NCBI GenBank assembly: GCA_003512525.1
Contig: DOQG01000025.1
Span: forward strand, 66,757-130,756
Source of the DNA: Oscillospiraceae bacterium
GTDB taxonomy: Bacteria > Bacillota > Clostridia > Oscillospirales > Ruminococcaceae
Reading direction: 5' to 3'
DNA: 64,000 nucleotides
Shown: positions 8,325-15,865 of the stretch, piece by piece
Position numbering within the stretch: the stretch's first letter is position 1
Layout: each line of letters opens with the position of its first letter
The notes under the pieces: generated by a model
The model's database searches: none
Told to the model about the DNA's origin: nothing
What the model saw: the letters and a program-made list of their open reading frames with translations, nothing else
Made by a program: the position numbers and the translations under genes

Positions 8325-9959
8325 TTATTCTACTGATACGAGGTAGTAATATACAGGCTGTCCGCCGTTTACAAGTACTATTTCGATATCATCGCTTATC
8401 TTGGCTCTGAGTGCTTCAAAAGCCGCCTGTGCGGTTTCATCGGTTACGTCACTGCCGTAAATTACAGTGATGTATGATGAGCCTGAGCGGATAAGCTTCT
8501 TCGTTATCTTAATGAGCGCCTTTGTAACGTCCTTTTCGACAAATGCAAGCTTGCCGTTTTCCATGGCGAGGATTTCGCCCTTCTTTATCTGTTTACCCTC
8601 AAAGTCGCTGTCGCGCACAGCAAAGGTAATTGAGCCTGAGCCTACGTTATCAAGTGCTTTTGTCATATTTGCGCCGTTTGTTCTGAAATCGCTGCTTTCA
8701 TCAAACGCAAGCATAGCAGTGATGCCCTGAGGTATTGTTCTCGTCTGTAATACTATAACGTTTCTGTCGGTAAGCTTTACAGCCTGCTCAGCCGCCATAA
8801 TGATGTTCTTGTTGTTAGGCAGAACAAAAATGTTTCTTGCGGGGGTAGCGTTGATAGCTTCAAGTATGTCTTCTGTTGAGGGGTTCATTGTCTGACCGCC
8901 GCGTACTATAACATCAACGCCGAGATCCTTGAACAGTTCTTCGAGTCCTGCGCCCGATGTAACGGATACAAAGCCGAAATCCTTGGTAGGCTCTGCGGGG
9001 GCGAGCTTCTGCTTCTTCTGCATTTCAGCCTTTGCCGCCGCACCCTTGTGCTGTTCTTTCATATTCTCAATCTTGAGATTTATAAGCGAGCCGTAAAGTA
9101 TGCCCTCTTCAAGTGCCTTACCGGGGTGCTCTGTGTGAACGTGTACCTTTATGATACTGTCATCATCAACAACAACAACGCAGTCGCCTATCGATTCAAG
9201 AAAAGCACGAAGCTTTGTTGCGTCCTTGCTTACATCGCTTTTTACTACGATAAATTCGGTACAGTAAGTGAACTCTATATCGGTTTCAAAAGTTCCTGCG
9301 GCATTTGTTACGACTGCCTTTTCCGTACCTGTTTCTTCCTTTGCTTCTATAGCAACACCGTCGCAGATAACAGAAGACATTCCTTTGAGAATAGTGTAAT
9401 AGCCCATGCCGCCTGCGTCTACAACACCTGCTTTTTTAAGAACGGGGAGCATTTCGGGGGTCTGATCGAGAGTTTCCTTTGCAGCTGTTGTCAGAACTTC
9501 AAACAGCTCGGGGAAGTCCTTGCACTGAGCGTCATTTGCCTTTTCTGCGGCAACTCTTGCAACGGTGAGGATAGTACCCTCGGTGGGCTTCATTACTGAT
9601 TTATAGGCTGCCTCTGCGCCTAATTTGAGTGCGTTGCAGTAGTCCTCTACAGTTGCTTCATGCTTTCCTGCAAGCCCCTTAGAAAGTCCTCTGAATAAAA
9701 GTGAAAGGATAACGCCGGAGTTACCTCTTGCACCTCTGAGCATAGCAGAAGCCGCTGTCTGCGCTACGGTTTCTACTGTTGCACTGTCACTTAACATACT
9801 CAGCTCCGCAACGGCATTTCTTATGGTCATAGACATATTAGTGCCTGTGTCGCCGTCGGGAACGGGGAATACGTTAAGTTCGTCAACGCTCTCCTTATTG
9901 TTGATTATATTGTTTGCGCCTGAGATGATAGCATCTCTGAGAATTTTTCCGCTTAACAT
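8325..9959 (-). CDS. fakA: Fatty acid kinase subunit FakA (DAK2 domain, YloV family)
   Basis: 544 residues, matching the ~550 of FakA. FakA phosphorylates fatty acids held by FakB (DegV family) proteins for use in phospholipid synthesis. The N-terminal DhaL/DAK2 kinase domain shows the metal- and ATP-binding motifs PVPDGDTGTNM (near residue 33) and RGARGNSGVILS (near residue 75). The middle and C-terminal domains (from about residue 250) match the FakB-interacting part of the family. It follows asp23 by about 20 bases, the usual Firmicutes order. No fakB gene lies in the window. Confidence 0.92.
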   Translation of the reverse strand: MLSGKILRDAIISGANNIINNKESVDELNVFPVPDGDTGTNMSMTIRNAVAELSMLSDSATVETVAQTAASAMLRGARGNSGVILSLLFRGLSKGLAGKHEATVEDYCNALKLGAEAAYKSVMKPTEGTILTVARVAAEKANDAQCKDFPELFEVLTTAAKETLDQTPEMLPVLKKAGVVDAGGMGYYTILKGMSSVICDGVAIEAKEETGTEKAVVTNAAGTFETDIEFTYCTEFIVVKSDVSKDATKLRAFLESIGDCVVVVDDDSIIKVHVHTEHPGKALEEGILYGSLINLKIENMKEQHKGAAAKAEMQKKQKLAPAEPTKDFGFVSVTSGAGLEELFKDLGVDVIVRGGQTMNPSTEDILEAINATPARNIFVLPNNKNIIMAAEQAVKLTDRNVIVLQTRTIPQGITAMLAFDESSDFRTNGANMTKALDNVGSGSITFAVRDSDFEGKQIKKGEILAMENGKLAFVEKDVTKALIKITKKLIRSGSSYITVIYGSDVTDETAQAAFEALRAKISDDIEIVLVNGGQPVYYYLVSVE

Positions 9960-9980
9960 CAGTCAGATACTCTCCTTGAT

Positions 9981-10358
9981 TTATACTTTGACAGCATCGA
10001 CAAAAACGTTTACCTTATCAACGGTAAATCCTGTTTCGTCCTCAACTGCAAATCTTACCTTATGAATGATACTCTTTACTATCGTTGACACATTAACGCC
10101 ATACATTACGGAAATGTGAAGGTCGATATACAACTTGTCGTTTTTATATTTTACCGTAACACCTTTTTCGGAAAGAATGGTCTTGTCGGCAAACTTCTTG
10201 ACGAATTTAAGAGGTACTTTTTCGATGAATGTCTGCTTTGCGTCAACAGCATTCATTCCTACTATGCCAAAACAATTGGTAACAGTTCCGCCGATAAGGC
10301 TGTAGAAGAACTGTTTTGAATAGGTGATCGTTCCTAAGTGGTTGTTTATAGTGATCAT
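9981..10358 (-). CDS. Asp23/Gls24 family envelope stress protein
   Basis: 125 residues starting at the ATG at 10358, preceded by GGAGGTAAAGTT. A longer frame starting at 10418 would run through the promoter and is rejected. Motifs of the family: GTITYSKQFFYSLIGGTVTNCFGIVGM at the N-terminus (shown here in parts), the central VTVKYKNDKLYIDLHISV and the end IVKSIIHKVRFAVEDETGF. These small proteins associate with the membrane side of the envelope and often sit beside fakA. A second paralogue is at 26097-26468. Confidence 0.85.
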   Translation of the reverse strand: MITINNHLGTITYSKQFFYSLIGGTVTNCFGIVGMNAVDAKQTFIEKVPLKFVKKFADKTILSEKGVTVKYKNDKLYIDLHISVMYGVNVSTIVKSIIHKVRFAVEDETGFTVDKVNVFVDAVKV

Positions 10359-10389
10359 AACTTTACCTCCTTGTAAATCGGACTTAATA

Positions 10390-10418
10390 ATTATACTATA
10401 TTTCACGGTAAATTTCAA
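10390..10418 (-). promoter_or_regulatory. Sigma-A promoter of the asp23-fakA-recG-rsmE operon
   Basis: On the minus strand: -35 TTGAAA (10418-10413), 17-bp spacer, -10 TATAAT (10395-10390), 32 bp before the asp23 start. It sits just after the ispE stop codon, separating the two same-strand operons. Confidence 0.78.
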
Positions 10419-10432
10419 GCGTTTATGCTAAA

Positions 10433-11308
10433 TTACCGTTCAACGACCGCTACGCCGCAATCAACGGGATAAGCTGTAAAAACATCGTGGTATTTTTCGG
10501 ACAGAATATCCATTGCCACTCCGGCTTTTTCTGCACTTTCAAATATACCGAAAACAACGCTTCCGCTTCCTGTCATTTCGGACGATATCGCACCTGCCGA
10601 CAGAATATCGTTTTTGATTTCATCAATGCGTCTGTCGTGATAGATCTCTGTGAATACATTGCTTATGTATTTAGCACCGTCTGAAAGACTGCCGCAGACT
10701 ATACTGCTTACAAAATCAGCGTAATGAGGATTTATCACGGTTGGGTTTTCGTCATATTTTGTATAAGCTTCTGCGGTGCTGAGCGTAAAATCCGGATAAA
10801 TACAGAGAAATACGCAGTTATGCGCACACTCGGCAGTTATCATATCGCCGCTTGAAATGCTGTACTGCGTTCCGCCTTTCAGGCAAATAGGAACATCTGC
10901 ACCGATTTTGTTGCCGATAGCACAAAGTGCGTCCGTATCAAGCTTTTTGCCGAACAGTTCATTCAGTGCGACAAGCGTTCCTGCACCGTCAACAGAAGAA
11001 CCGCCCATTCCGCCCATAAGCGGGACGTGCTTTTCTATATCTACAGAAATTTCCGCGGTAATACCTGCAACGTCAAAGAAGGCTTTTGCGGCTTTCCATA
11101 CGATATTTCTTTCATCACAAGGAATATGTGGGTTGTCGCAGGTTATCCTGCAACCGAAGCTATCGGTGCTGAGAACGCGCACCGTTATATCATCGTACAC
11201 ATCTACGCTCTGTGTTGCGATATTCAGCGAGTGTCTGCCGCTCGGCAGTCTGCCTGTTATATCCAGATACAAATTCAGCTTTGCGTATGCTCTTACTTTT
11301 ATTTTCAT
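10433..11308 (-). CDS. ispE: 4-diphosphocytidyl-2-C-methyl-D-erythritol kinase IspE
   Basis: 291 residues. IspE phosphorylates CDP-methylerythritol in the non-mevalonate isoprenoid pathway. The GHMP-kinase opening KVRAYAKLNLYLDITGR and the ATP loop PLMGGMGGSSVDGAGT (near residue 95) identify it; the loop departs slightly from the usual PxxAGLGGGSSDA. The C-terminal TGSGSVVFGIF matches the family's second glycine motif. With dxs and ispA elsewhere in the window it supports a working MEP pathway. It lies 3 bases after the aminotransferase gene. Confidence 0.92.
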   Translation of the reverse strand: MKIKVRAYAKLNLYLDITGRLPSGRHSLNIATQSVDVYDDITVRVLSTDSFGCRITCDNPHIPCDERNIVWKAAKAFFDVAGITAEISVDIEKHVPLMGGMGGSSVDGAGTLVALNELFGKKLDTDALCAIGNKIGADVPICLKGGTQYSISSGDMITAECAHNCVFLCIYPDFTLSTAEAYTKYDENPTVINPHYADFVSSIVCGSLSDGAKYISNVFTEIYHDRRIDEIKNDILSAGAISSEMTGSGSVVFGIFESAEKAGVAMDILSEKYHDVFTAYPVDCGVAVVER

Positions 11309-11311
11309 AGA

Positions 11312-12487
11312 TTACAGTACACCGAGGTCTTCAAGAAACAGTTTTATGCGTTCAAGCGCTGTCTTGATATGCTGAAGTGAATATGCATATGATACACGGA
11401 TATACCCCTCGCCGCATTTTCCGAAAGCGTCACCGGGAACAACAGCGACTCTGTGCTTTTCTATCAGCTGTTCGCAAAATTCCTGTGACGAAAGCCCTGT
11501 TTTCCTTATTGACGGGAAGATATAGAACGCGCCCTCCGGTTCAAAGCAATCAAGGCCCATTTCATTGAAGCCTTTTACGATAAGCCGTCTTCTCATATCG
11601 TATTCGTTACGCATATATTCAATGTCTTTTTTGCAGTCTTTCAGTGCTACTACTGCCGCGTACTGGCTCATTGTAGGCGAACACATTATGCCGTACTGAT
11701 GGATCTTGAGCATCTGGGTAACAATAGGCGCGGGACCTGCGGCAAAACCGAGTCGCCAACCGGTCATTGAAAACGCTTTTGAGAAACCGTTTATAAGAAC
11801 GGTGCGTTCTTTCATACCGTCAATATCGACAATAGAACAGTGCTCTTCGTTGCCGTAAGTAAGCTCGGAATATATCTCGTCGGAAATAACGATTATATCT
11901 GTTTCTCTTATCACTTCAGCAATTGCCTCAAGGTCGGATTTTCTCATAACCGCACCAGTGGGATTATTAGGGTAGGGAAGTACGAGAGCCTTTGTTTTCG
12001 GGGTTATATGTGCTTTCAGAGCTTCTGCTGTCAGCTTGAAGCCGTTTTCAACAGTAGTTTCTATGGCAACGGGCGTGCCGTTTGCGAGCGTTACGATAGG
12101 GCCGTAACAGACAAAGCTTGGCTGAGGGATAAGTACCTCATCACCCGTATCAATGAGTGCTCTTATCGCAAGGTCTATCGCTTCCGATCCGCCGACCGTT
12201 ACAAGTATCTCGTGCATAGGGTCATAGCTGACGTGCAGTCTGTCATTGATATAGTCGTTGATAGCAATACGAAGGTCGGCAAGTCCTGCGTTTGCGGTAT
12301 AGTTTGTACGTCCTTTTTCAAGAACTCTTATTGCTTCTTTTCTTATTGCCCATGGTGTCTTAAAATCCGGCTCACCGACCGATAAAGATATAACATCGTC
12401 ATAGCTTGCGGCTATGTCGAAAAACTTTCTTATACCAGAAAACTGCAGATCCTGCACCTTTCGGGAAAGTATATTTTCATAATCCAT
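11312..12487 (-). CDS. PLP-dependent class I/II aminotransferase
   Basis: 391 residues from the ATG at 12487 (a GTG directly before it is possible). It belongs to the aspartate-aminotransferase fold type I group, close to PatA/AspC proteins that move amino groups between amino acids and 2-oxo acids. ISLSVGEPDFKTP (near residue 35), PNNPTGAVM (near 170), ISDEIYSEL (near 200) and the PLP lysine in NGFSKAFSMTGWRLGF (near 235) are visible. The start overlaps the stop of the upstream Lrp-type gene (TGATG), so the two are translationally coupled and the regulator may control it. The exact substrate is not clear. Confidence 0.88.
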   Translation of the reverse strand: MDYENILSRKVQDLQFSGIRKFFDIAASYDDVISLSVGEPDFKTPWAIRKEAIRVLEKGRTNYTANAGLADLRIAINDYINDRLHVSYDPMHEILVTVGGSEAIDLAIRALIDTGDEVLIPQPSFVCYGPIVTLANGTPVAIETTVENGFKLTAEALKAHITPKTKALVLPYPNNPTGAVMRKSDLEAIAEVIRETDIIVISDEIYSELTYGNEEHCSIVDIDGMKERTVLINGFSKAFSMTGWRLGFAAGPAPIVTQMLKIHQYGIMCSPTMSQYAAVVALKDCKKDIEYMRNEYDMRRRLIVKGFNEMGLDCFEPEGAFYIFPSIRKTGLSSQEFCEQLIEKHRVAVVPGDAFGKCGEGYIRVSYAYSLQHIKTALERIKLFLEDLGVL

Positions 12488-12972
12488 CACGGAGATACCA
12501 AACTCCTTTCATCTGTGTTCTTTAAGAACATCTTGTCTTTTTCCTTATATCTATGCAGAATGAAATGTGTCGTTGTGCTGAGGACACCGCCTAAAGGCGC
12601 TAATCTGTCCGTTACAAACATAGCTACATCACGCAGATTTGTGCCCTTTATAGTTACGGCAAGGTCATAACCGCCGCTCATCAGGTACACCGATGAAACC
12701 TCATCGTATTGAGCTACAACTGCGGCTACATCGTCATAACCGCATTGTATCTCGGGAGAAACTCTGACTTCGATAAATGCGCAGACGGAGTTCCTGTCAA
12801 ATTCTTCTTCATTTATAATTGCGGTATAGCCGATTATCATTCCGCTCTTTTCCAGCTCCGCTATCATCGCCGCGACATCATCGGCCGAGGTGTCAAGCAT
12901 CACCGCCAGCTGTTCGTTTGAAAGTCTGGCATCCTGTCTTAAAAGGTCAACAAGCTTTTCTTTCTTTGTCAT
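12487..12972 (-). CDS. Lrp/AsnC family transcriptional regulator
   Basis: 161 residues. The N-terminal winged helix (LSNEQLAVMLDTSADDVAAM, residues ~17-45) and the C-terminal ligand-binding RAM domain (VCAFIEVRVSPE to LSTTTHFILHRYKE) are typical of feast/famine regulators that sense amino acids. It overlaps the aminotransferase start by one base, suggesting control of amino-acid metabolism by feedback; the ligand is unknown. Confidence 0.88.
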   Translation of the reverse strand: MTKKEKLVDLLRQDARLSNEQLAVMLDTSADDVAAMIAELEKSGMIIGYTAIINEEEFDRNSVCAFIEVRVSPEIQCGYDDVAAVVAQYDEVSSVYLMSGGYDLAVTIKGTNLRDVAMFVTDRLAPLGGVLSTTTHFILHRYKEKDKMFLKNTDERSLVSP

Positions 12973-12988
12973 AATCTTATCCTCCGAA

Positions 12989-13810
12989 TTATTTTATGCT
13001 TATAAATGTGGGATTACGTTTCTTAAAAAATGCAAGTTCGGTAAAGCCCACATTCTTTGCAAGTTCTATAGCCTCGGGTATACCTTTTCCGAGGTCTTCG
13101 GTGCAGTGTGCGTCAGAACCGACTGTAAGTATCTTACCGCCGAGTTCCTTATAAAGTCTTACATAGTATTCATCAGGCAATGTAAGACCTATTTTCTGTC
13201 TGAGTCCGCTTGAATTGATCTCAATACCTATATCATTTTTTATAAGTGTTGAGAATATCTCCTTGATTATCGGCAGATAACGGCTCATATCTATGTAAAT
13301 TCCGGATTCACCTACGATATAACGCAGAGGGTATGTCAGGTGACCCAGTACGTCAAATTCACCCCAGCGAGCCATTTCGAGCATTTCTTCAAAGTACAGC
13401 TTCATTATCATTTCCGGCTGTACCTCGTTATAATCGAGCAGATAAAAATCCTCCCAACCGTTGCACATATGAAGTGAGCCGATTATAAAGTCGTAATCAT
13501 AGCTTGATAGCATTCTCTTTGTCAGCTCCATATCCTGTAACGGCTGACCCAGCTCGACACCGTATGCCATATTTATTTTATCCGCATACTTTTTAATAAG
13601 GGCGGGAGAGATCTCTGACGCTCGTTTTACAGGTTCTTCATAGAGGTATTCTTCATCGTAAAATTTATTTATTTCAAGGTGATCTGTAAGCGAGTAATAT
13701 CTGATACCAAGCTCTGTCGCTCGTCTGACCATTTCTTCCGGTTCGTTGCTTCCGTCGGGCGACAGATTTGAGTGATTGTGTACGTCCATCAGAATTTCTG
13801 ATTCGTTCAT
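12989..13810 (-). CDS. PHP-domain histidinol-phosphatase-like protein
   Basis: 273 residues. The metal-binding motifs of the PHP superfamily are present: DVHNHSNLSPDG at the N-terminus, YSLTDHLE (near residue 40), GSLHMCNGW (near 118), DVLGHLTYP (near 153) and GSDAHCTEDLG (near 235). HisK/HisJ-type enzymes remove phosphate from histidinol phosphate, but no other his gene is nearby, so another small phosphoester could be the substrate. It is the first gene of the set leading to ispE. Confidence 0.82.
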   Translation of the reverse strand: MNESEILMDVHNHSNLSPDGSNEPEEMVRRATELGIRYYSLTDHLEINKFYDEEYLYEEPVKRASEISPALIKKYADKINMAYGVELGQPLQDMELTKRMLSSYDYDFIIGSLHMCNGWEDFYLLDYNEVQPEMIMKLYFEEMLEMARWGEFDVLGHLTYPLRYIVGESGIYIDMSRYLPIIKEIFSTLIKNDIGIEINSSGLRQKIGLTLPDEYYVRLYKELGGKILTVGSDAHCTEDLGKGIPEAIELAKNVGFTELAFFKKRNPTFISIK

Positions 13811-13856
13811 TTTTGTTACCTTCCTTTTGCGGTTGCTTTATATCTATACATTTTCT

Positions 13857-13885
13857 ATTTTACCACAAACAAAACCGTTTGTCTA
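13857..13885 (-). promoter_or_regulatory. Sigma-A promoter of the PHP-lrp-aminotransferase-ispE operon
   Basis: On the minus strand: -35 TAGACA (13885-13880), 17-bp spacer, -10 TAAAAT (13862-13857), about 46 bp before the PHP gene start; AAAGGAAGG follows as ribosome binding site. Confidence 0.62.
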
Positions 13886-13918
13886 TTGAATATGAAATAA
13901 AATCCGTTATTTTGCAAA

Positions 13919-13947
13919 AAAACCGAGGAAATAAATTCCCCGGTTTT
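13919..13947 (-). terminator. Intrinsic terminator after rex
   Basis: Coding-strand arms AAAACCGGGGAA and TTCCTCGGTTTT form a 12-bp stem with one mismatch and a 5-nt loop, followed by further T residues. It closes the acn-icd-rex operon two bases after the rex stop codon. Confidence 0.82.
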
Positions 13948-13949
13948 CT

Positions 13950-14597
13950 TTATTTGTTGTTGTCAAGATCATTATTGACACCGTATGAAAGCGTCAGCAA
14001 ACTGTCGCCGAGGTGTACATTTTCCACGATTATGTTTTTGTGCTCAACGTTAATATCATAGTGGGAGAAGTTCCAGAACGATCTGACGCCAAGCTCGGTA
14101 AGTCGGTCTACTATCTCTTTAGTGACCGATTTCGGAATGCAAAGAACTGCAACCTCCGGCTTGTTTTCACGGCAGAAGTCTTCAAGGTCGTCTATATCAG
14201 TGATGCTAAGCTTTCCGAGAGGATTGCCGACTATTTTTTTGTTGGAGTCGAATATGCCGACAAGGCTGCATCCGCTCTTTTCAAAGTTGATATGAACTGC
14301 CAAAGCAGTACCGAGATTACCCGCACCGATAAGAATGGTTTTTCTGTGCTTGTCAACTCCGAGGATACGACCGATCTCCTTTCGAAGCTCGGAAACATTG
14401 TAGCCGTAGCCCTGTTGTCCGAAACCACCGAAGCAATTGAGATCCTGTCTTATCTGTGACGCGGTAATGTGCATTCTCTCCGACAATTCCCTTGAAGAAA
14501 TTTTAGAGATCAGCTGATCCTCCAGTTCGCCGAGAAAGCGGTAGTAGCGGGGAAGTCTGCGTATTACTGAGTTAGATATGTTGATGCTTTTCGACAA
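13950..14597 (-). CDS. rex: Redox-sensing transcriptional repressor Rex
   Basis: 215 residues. Rex reads the NADH/NAD+ ratio and represses fermentation and hydrogen genes when NAD+ is high. The N-terminal winged helix (VIRRLPRYYRFLGELE, then ISSRELSERMHITASQIRQD) and the Rossmann fold with TILIGAGNLGTALAVH (near residue 90) are clear. The C-terminal swap helix ends the protein. It lies 36 bases after icd on the same strand, so its own level is probably tied to acn-icd transcription. The fermentative hydrogenase operon at 47-52 kb is a plausible target, but I found no convincing Rex box there. Confidence 0.93.
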   Translation of the reverse strand: MSKSINISNSVIRRLPRYYRFLGELEDQLISKISSRELSERMHITASQIRQDLNCFGGFGQQGYGYNVSELRKEIGRILGVDKHRKTILIGAGNLGTALAVHINFEKSGCSLVGIFDSNKKIVGNPLGKLSITDIDDLEDFCRENKPEVAVLCIPKSVTKEIVDRLTELGVRSFWNFSHYDINVEHKNIIVENVHLGDSLLTLSYGVNNDLDNNK

Positions 14598-14633
14598 GGT
14601 ACTGCCTCCTTACAGTTTCTTATATTTACTGAA

Positions 14634-15845
14634 TTACAGAGTTTCTTTCAGTCTGTTATTGATTTCGAGCAGGAAGTCCTCTGTGTTAACCTTTCTCTTG
14701 TTTTCAAGATTTGAAAGTACATAAAGGTCGCCGGTCATAACACCGTCTTCAATCGTCTTTATAGTAGCCTTTTCAAGCTTGTCCGCAAAGTCGGAAAGCT
14801 CCTTGTTGCCGTCAAGCTCGCCGCGTTTTCTTAATGCACCTGTCCATGCAAACAGAGTAGCTACCGAGTTTGTAGATGTTTCTTCGCCCTTTAAGTGCTT
14901 GTAGTAGTGACGTGTTACTGTGCCGTGTGCGGCTTCATACTCGTAAACGCCTGTGGGTGAAACGAGAACCGATGTCATCATACCGAGGCTTCCGAAAGCT
15001 GTAGCTACCATATCTGACATAACGTCACCGTCATAGTTCTTGCAAGCCCAGATATAGCCGCCCTCAGAACGTACAACTCTTGCTACTGCGTCATCGATCA
15101 GTGTATAGAAGTATGTGATACCTGCGGCATCAAACTTTTCTTTATACTCATTGTCGAATATTTCCTGGAAAATATCCTTGAATGTGTGGTCGTACTTCTT
15201 TGAGATCGTATCCTTAGTTGCAAACCAGATATCCTGCTTTGTATCAAGCGCAAAGTTGAAGCAAGCTCTTGCAAAGCTTGCGATACTTGCGTTTATATTA
15301 TGAAGTCCCTGAATGATGCCGTCTGAGCCGCTGAACTTGTGGATAAGCTGTCTTGTTTCGTTGCCGTCCTTATCGGTTACAACAAGCTCTGCTGTGCTTC
15401 CGTCGGCAACCTTCATTTCGGAGTTCTTGTAAACATCGCCATAAGCGTGACGCGCGATAGTTATAGGCTTTTTCCAGCCGGGGAGCAGAGGAGTGATACC
15501 CTTTACGATAATGGGCGCTCTGAATACTGTACCGTCAAGGATAGCACGGATAGTGCCGTTCGGCGACTTCCACATTTCCTTTAAGTTGTATTCTGTCATT
15601 CTCTGTGCGTTGGGAGTGATAGTAGCACACTTTACCGCAACGCCGTATTTCTTGGTGGCGTTTGCGGAATCGATCGTTACCTGATCGTTGGTTTCATTTC
15701 TGTGAACAAGACCGAGATCGTAATAATCTGTCTTTAAGTCGACGTAAGGGCAGATAAGAATGTCCTTGATCATTTTCCAGATAATTCTGGTCATCTCATC
15801 GCCGTCCATCTCAACGATGGGAGTGGTCATCTGAATTTTTGCCAT
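14634..15845 (-). CDS. icd: NADP-dependent isocitrate dehydrogenase
   Basis: 403 residues from the ATG at 15845, which has AAAGGA 9 bases upstream; the frame extends to 15869 without a better site. It oxidises isocitrate to 2-oxoglutarate with CO2 release. It is of the homodimeric eukaryote-like type II: substrate motifs PNGTIRAILDGTVFR (near residue 95), IARHAYGD (near 130), and the coenzyme region YEYEAAHGTVTRHYY (near 305) with TSTNSVATLFAWTGAL. Directly downstream of aconitase, it makes 2-oxoglutarate for glutamate synthesis in an organism where a full TCA cycle is unlikely. Confidence 0.94.
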   Translation of the reverse strand: MAKIQMTTPIVEMDGDEMTRIIWKMIKDILICPYVDLKTDYYDLGLVHRNETNDQVTIDSANATKKYGVAVKCATITPNAQRMTEYNLKEMWKSPNGTIRAILDGTVFRAPIIVKGITPLLPGWKKPITIARHAYGDVYKNSEMKVADGSTAELVVTDKDGNETRQLIHKFSGSDGIIQGLHNINASIASFARACFNFALDTKQDIWFATKDTISKKYDHTFKDIFQEIFDNEYKEKFDAAGITYFYTLIDDAVARVVRSEGGYIWACKNYDGDVMSDMVATAFGSLGMMTSVLVSPTGVYEYEAAHGTVTRHYYKHLKGEETSTNSVATLFAWTGALRKRGELDGNKELSDFADKLEKATIKTIEDGVMTGDLYVLSNLENKRKVNTEDFLLEINNRLKETL

Positions 15846-15865
15846 AGTTGCTGTTCCTTTCGAAA

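Noticed and set aside
9048..9599. 183-residue plus-strand frame inside fakA
   Set aside because: Shadow of the conserved DAK2 region on the other strand; composition is Cys/Phe/Tyr-rich as expected for antisense frames.
11840..12385. 181-residue plus-strand frame inside the aminotransferase gene
   Set aside because: Antisense to catalytic motifs of the PLP enzyme; no start signals.
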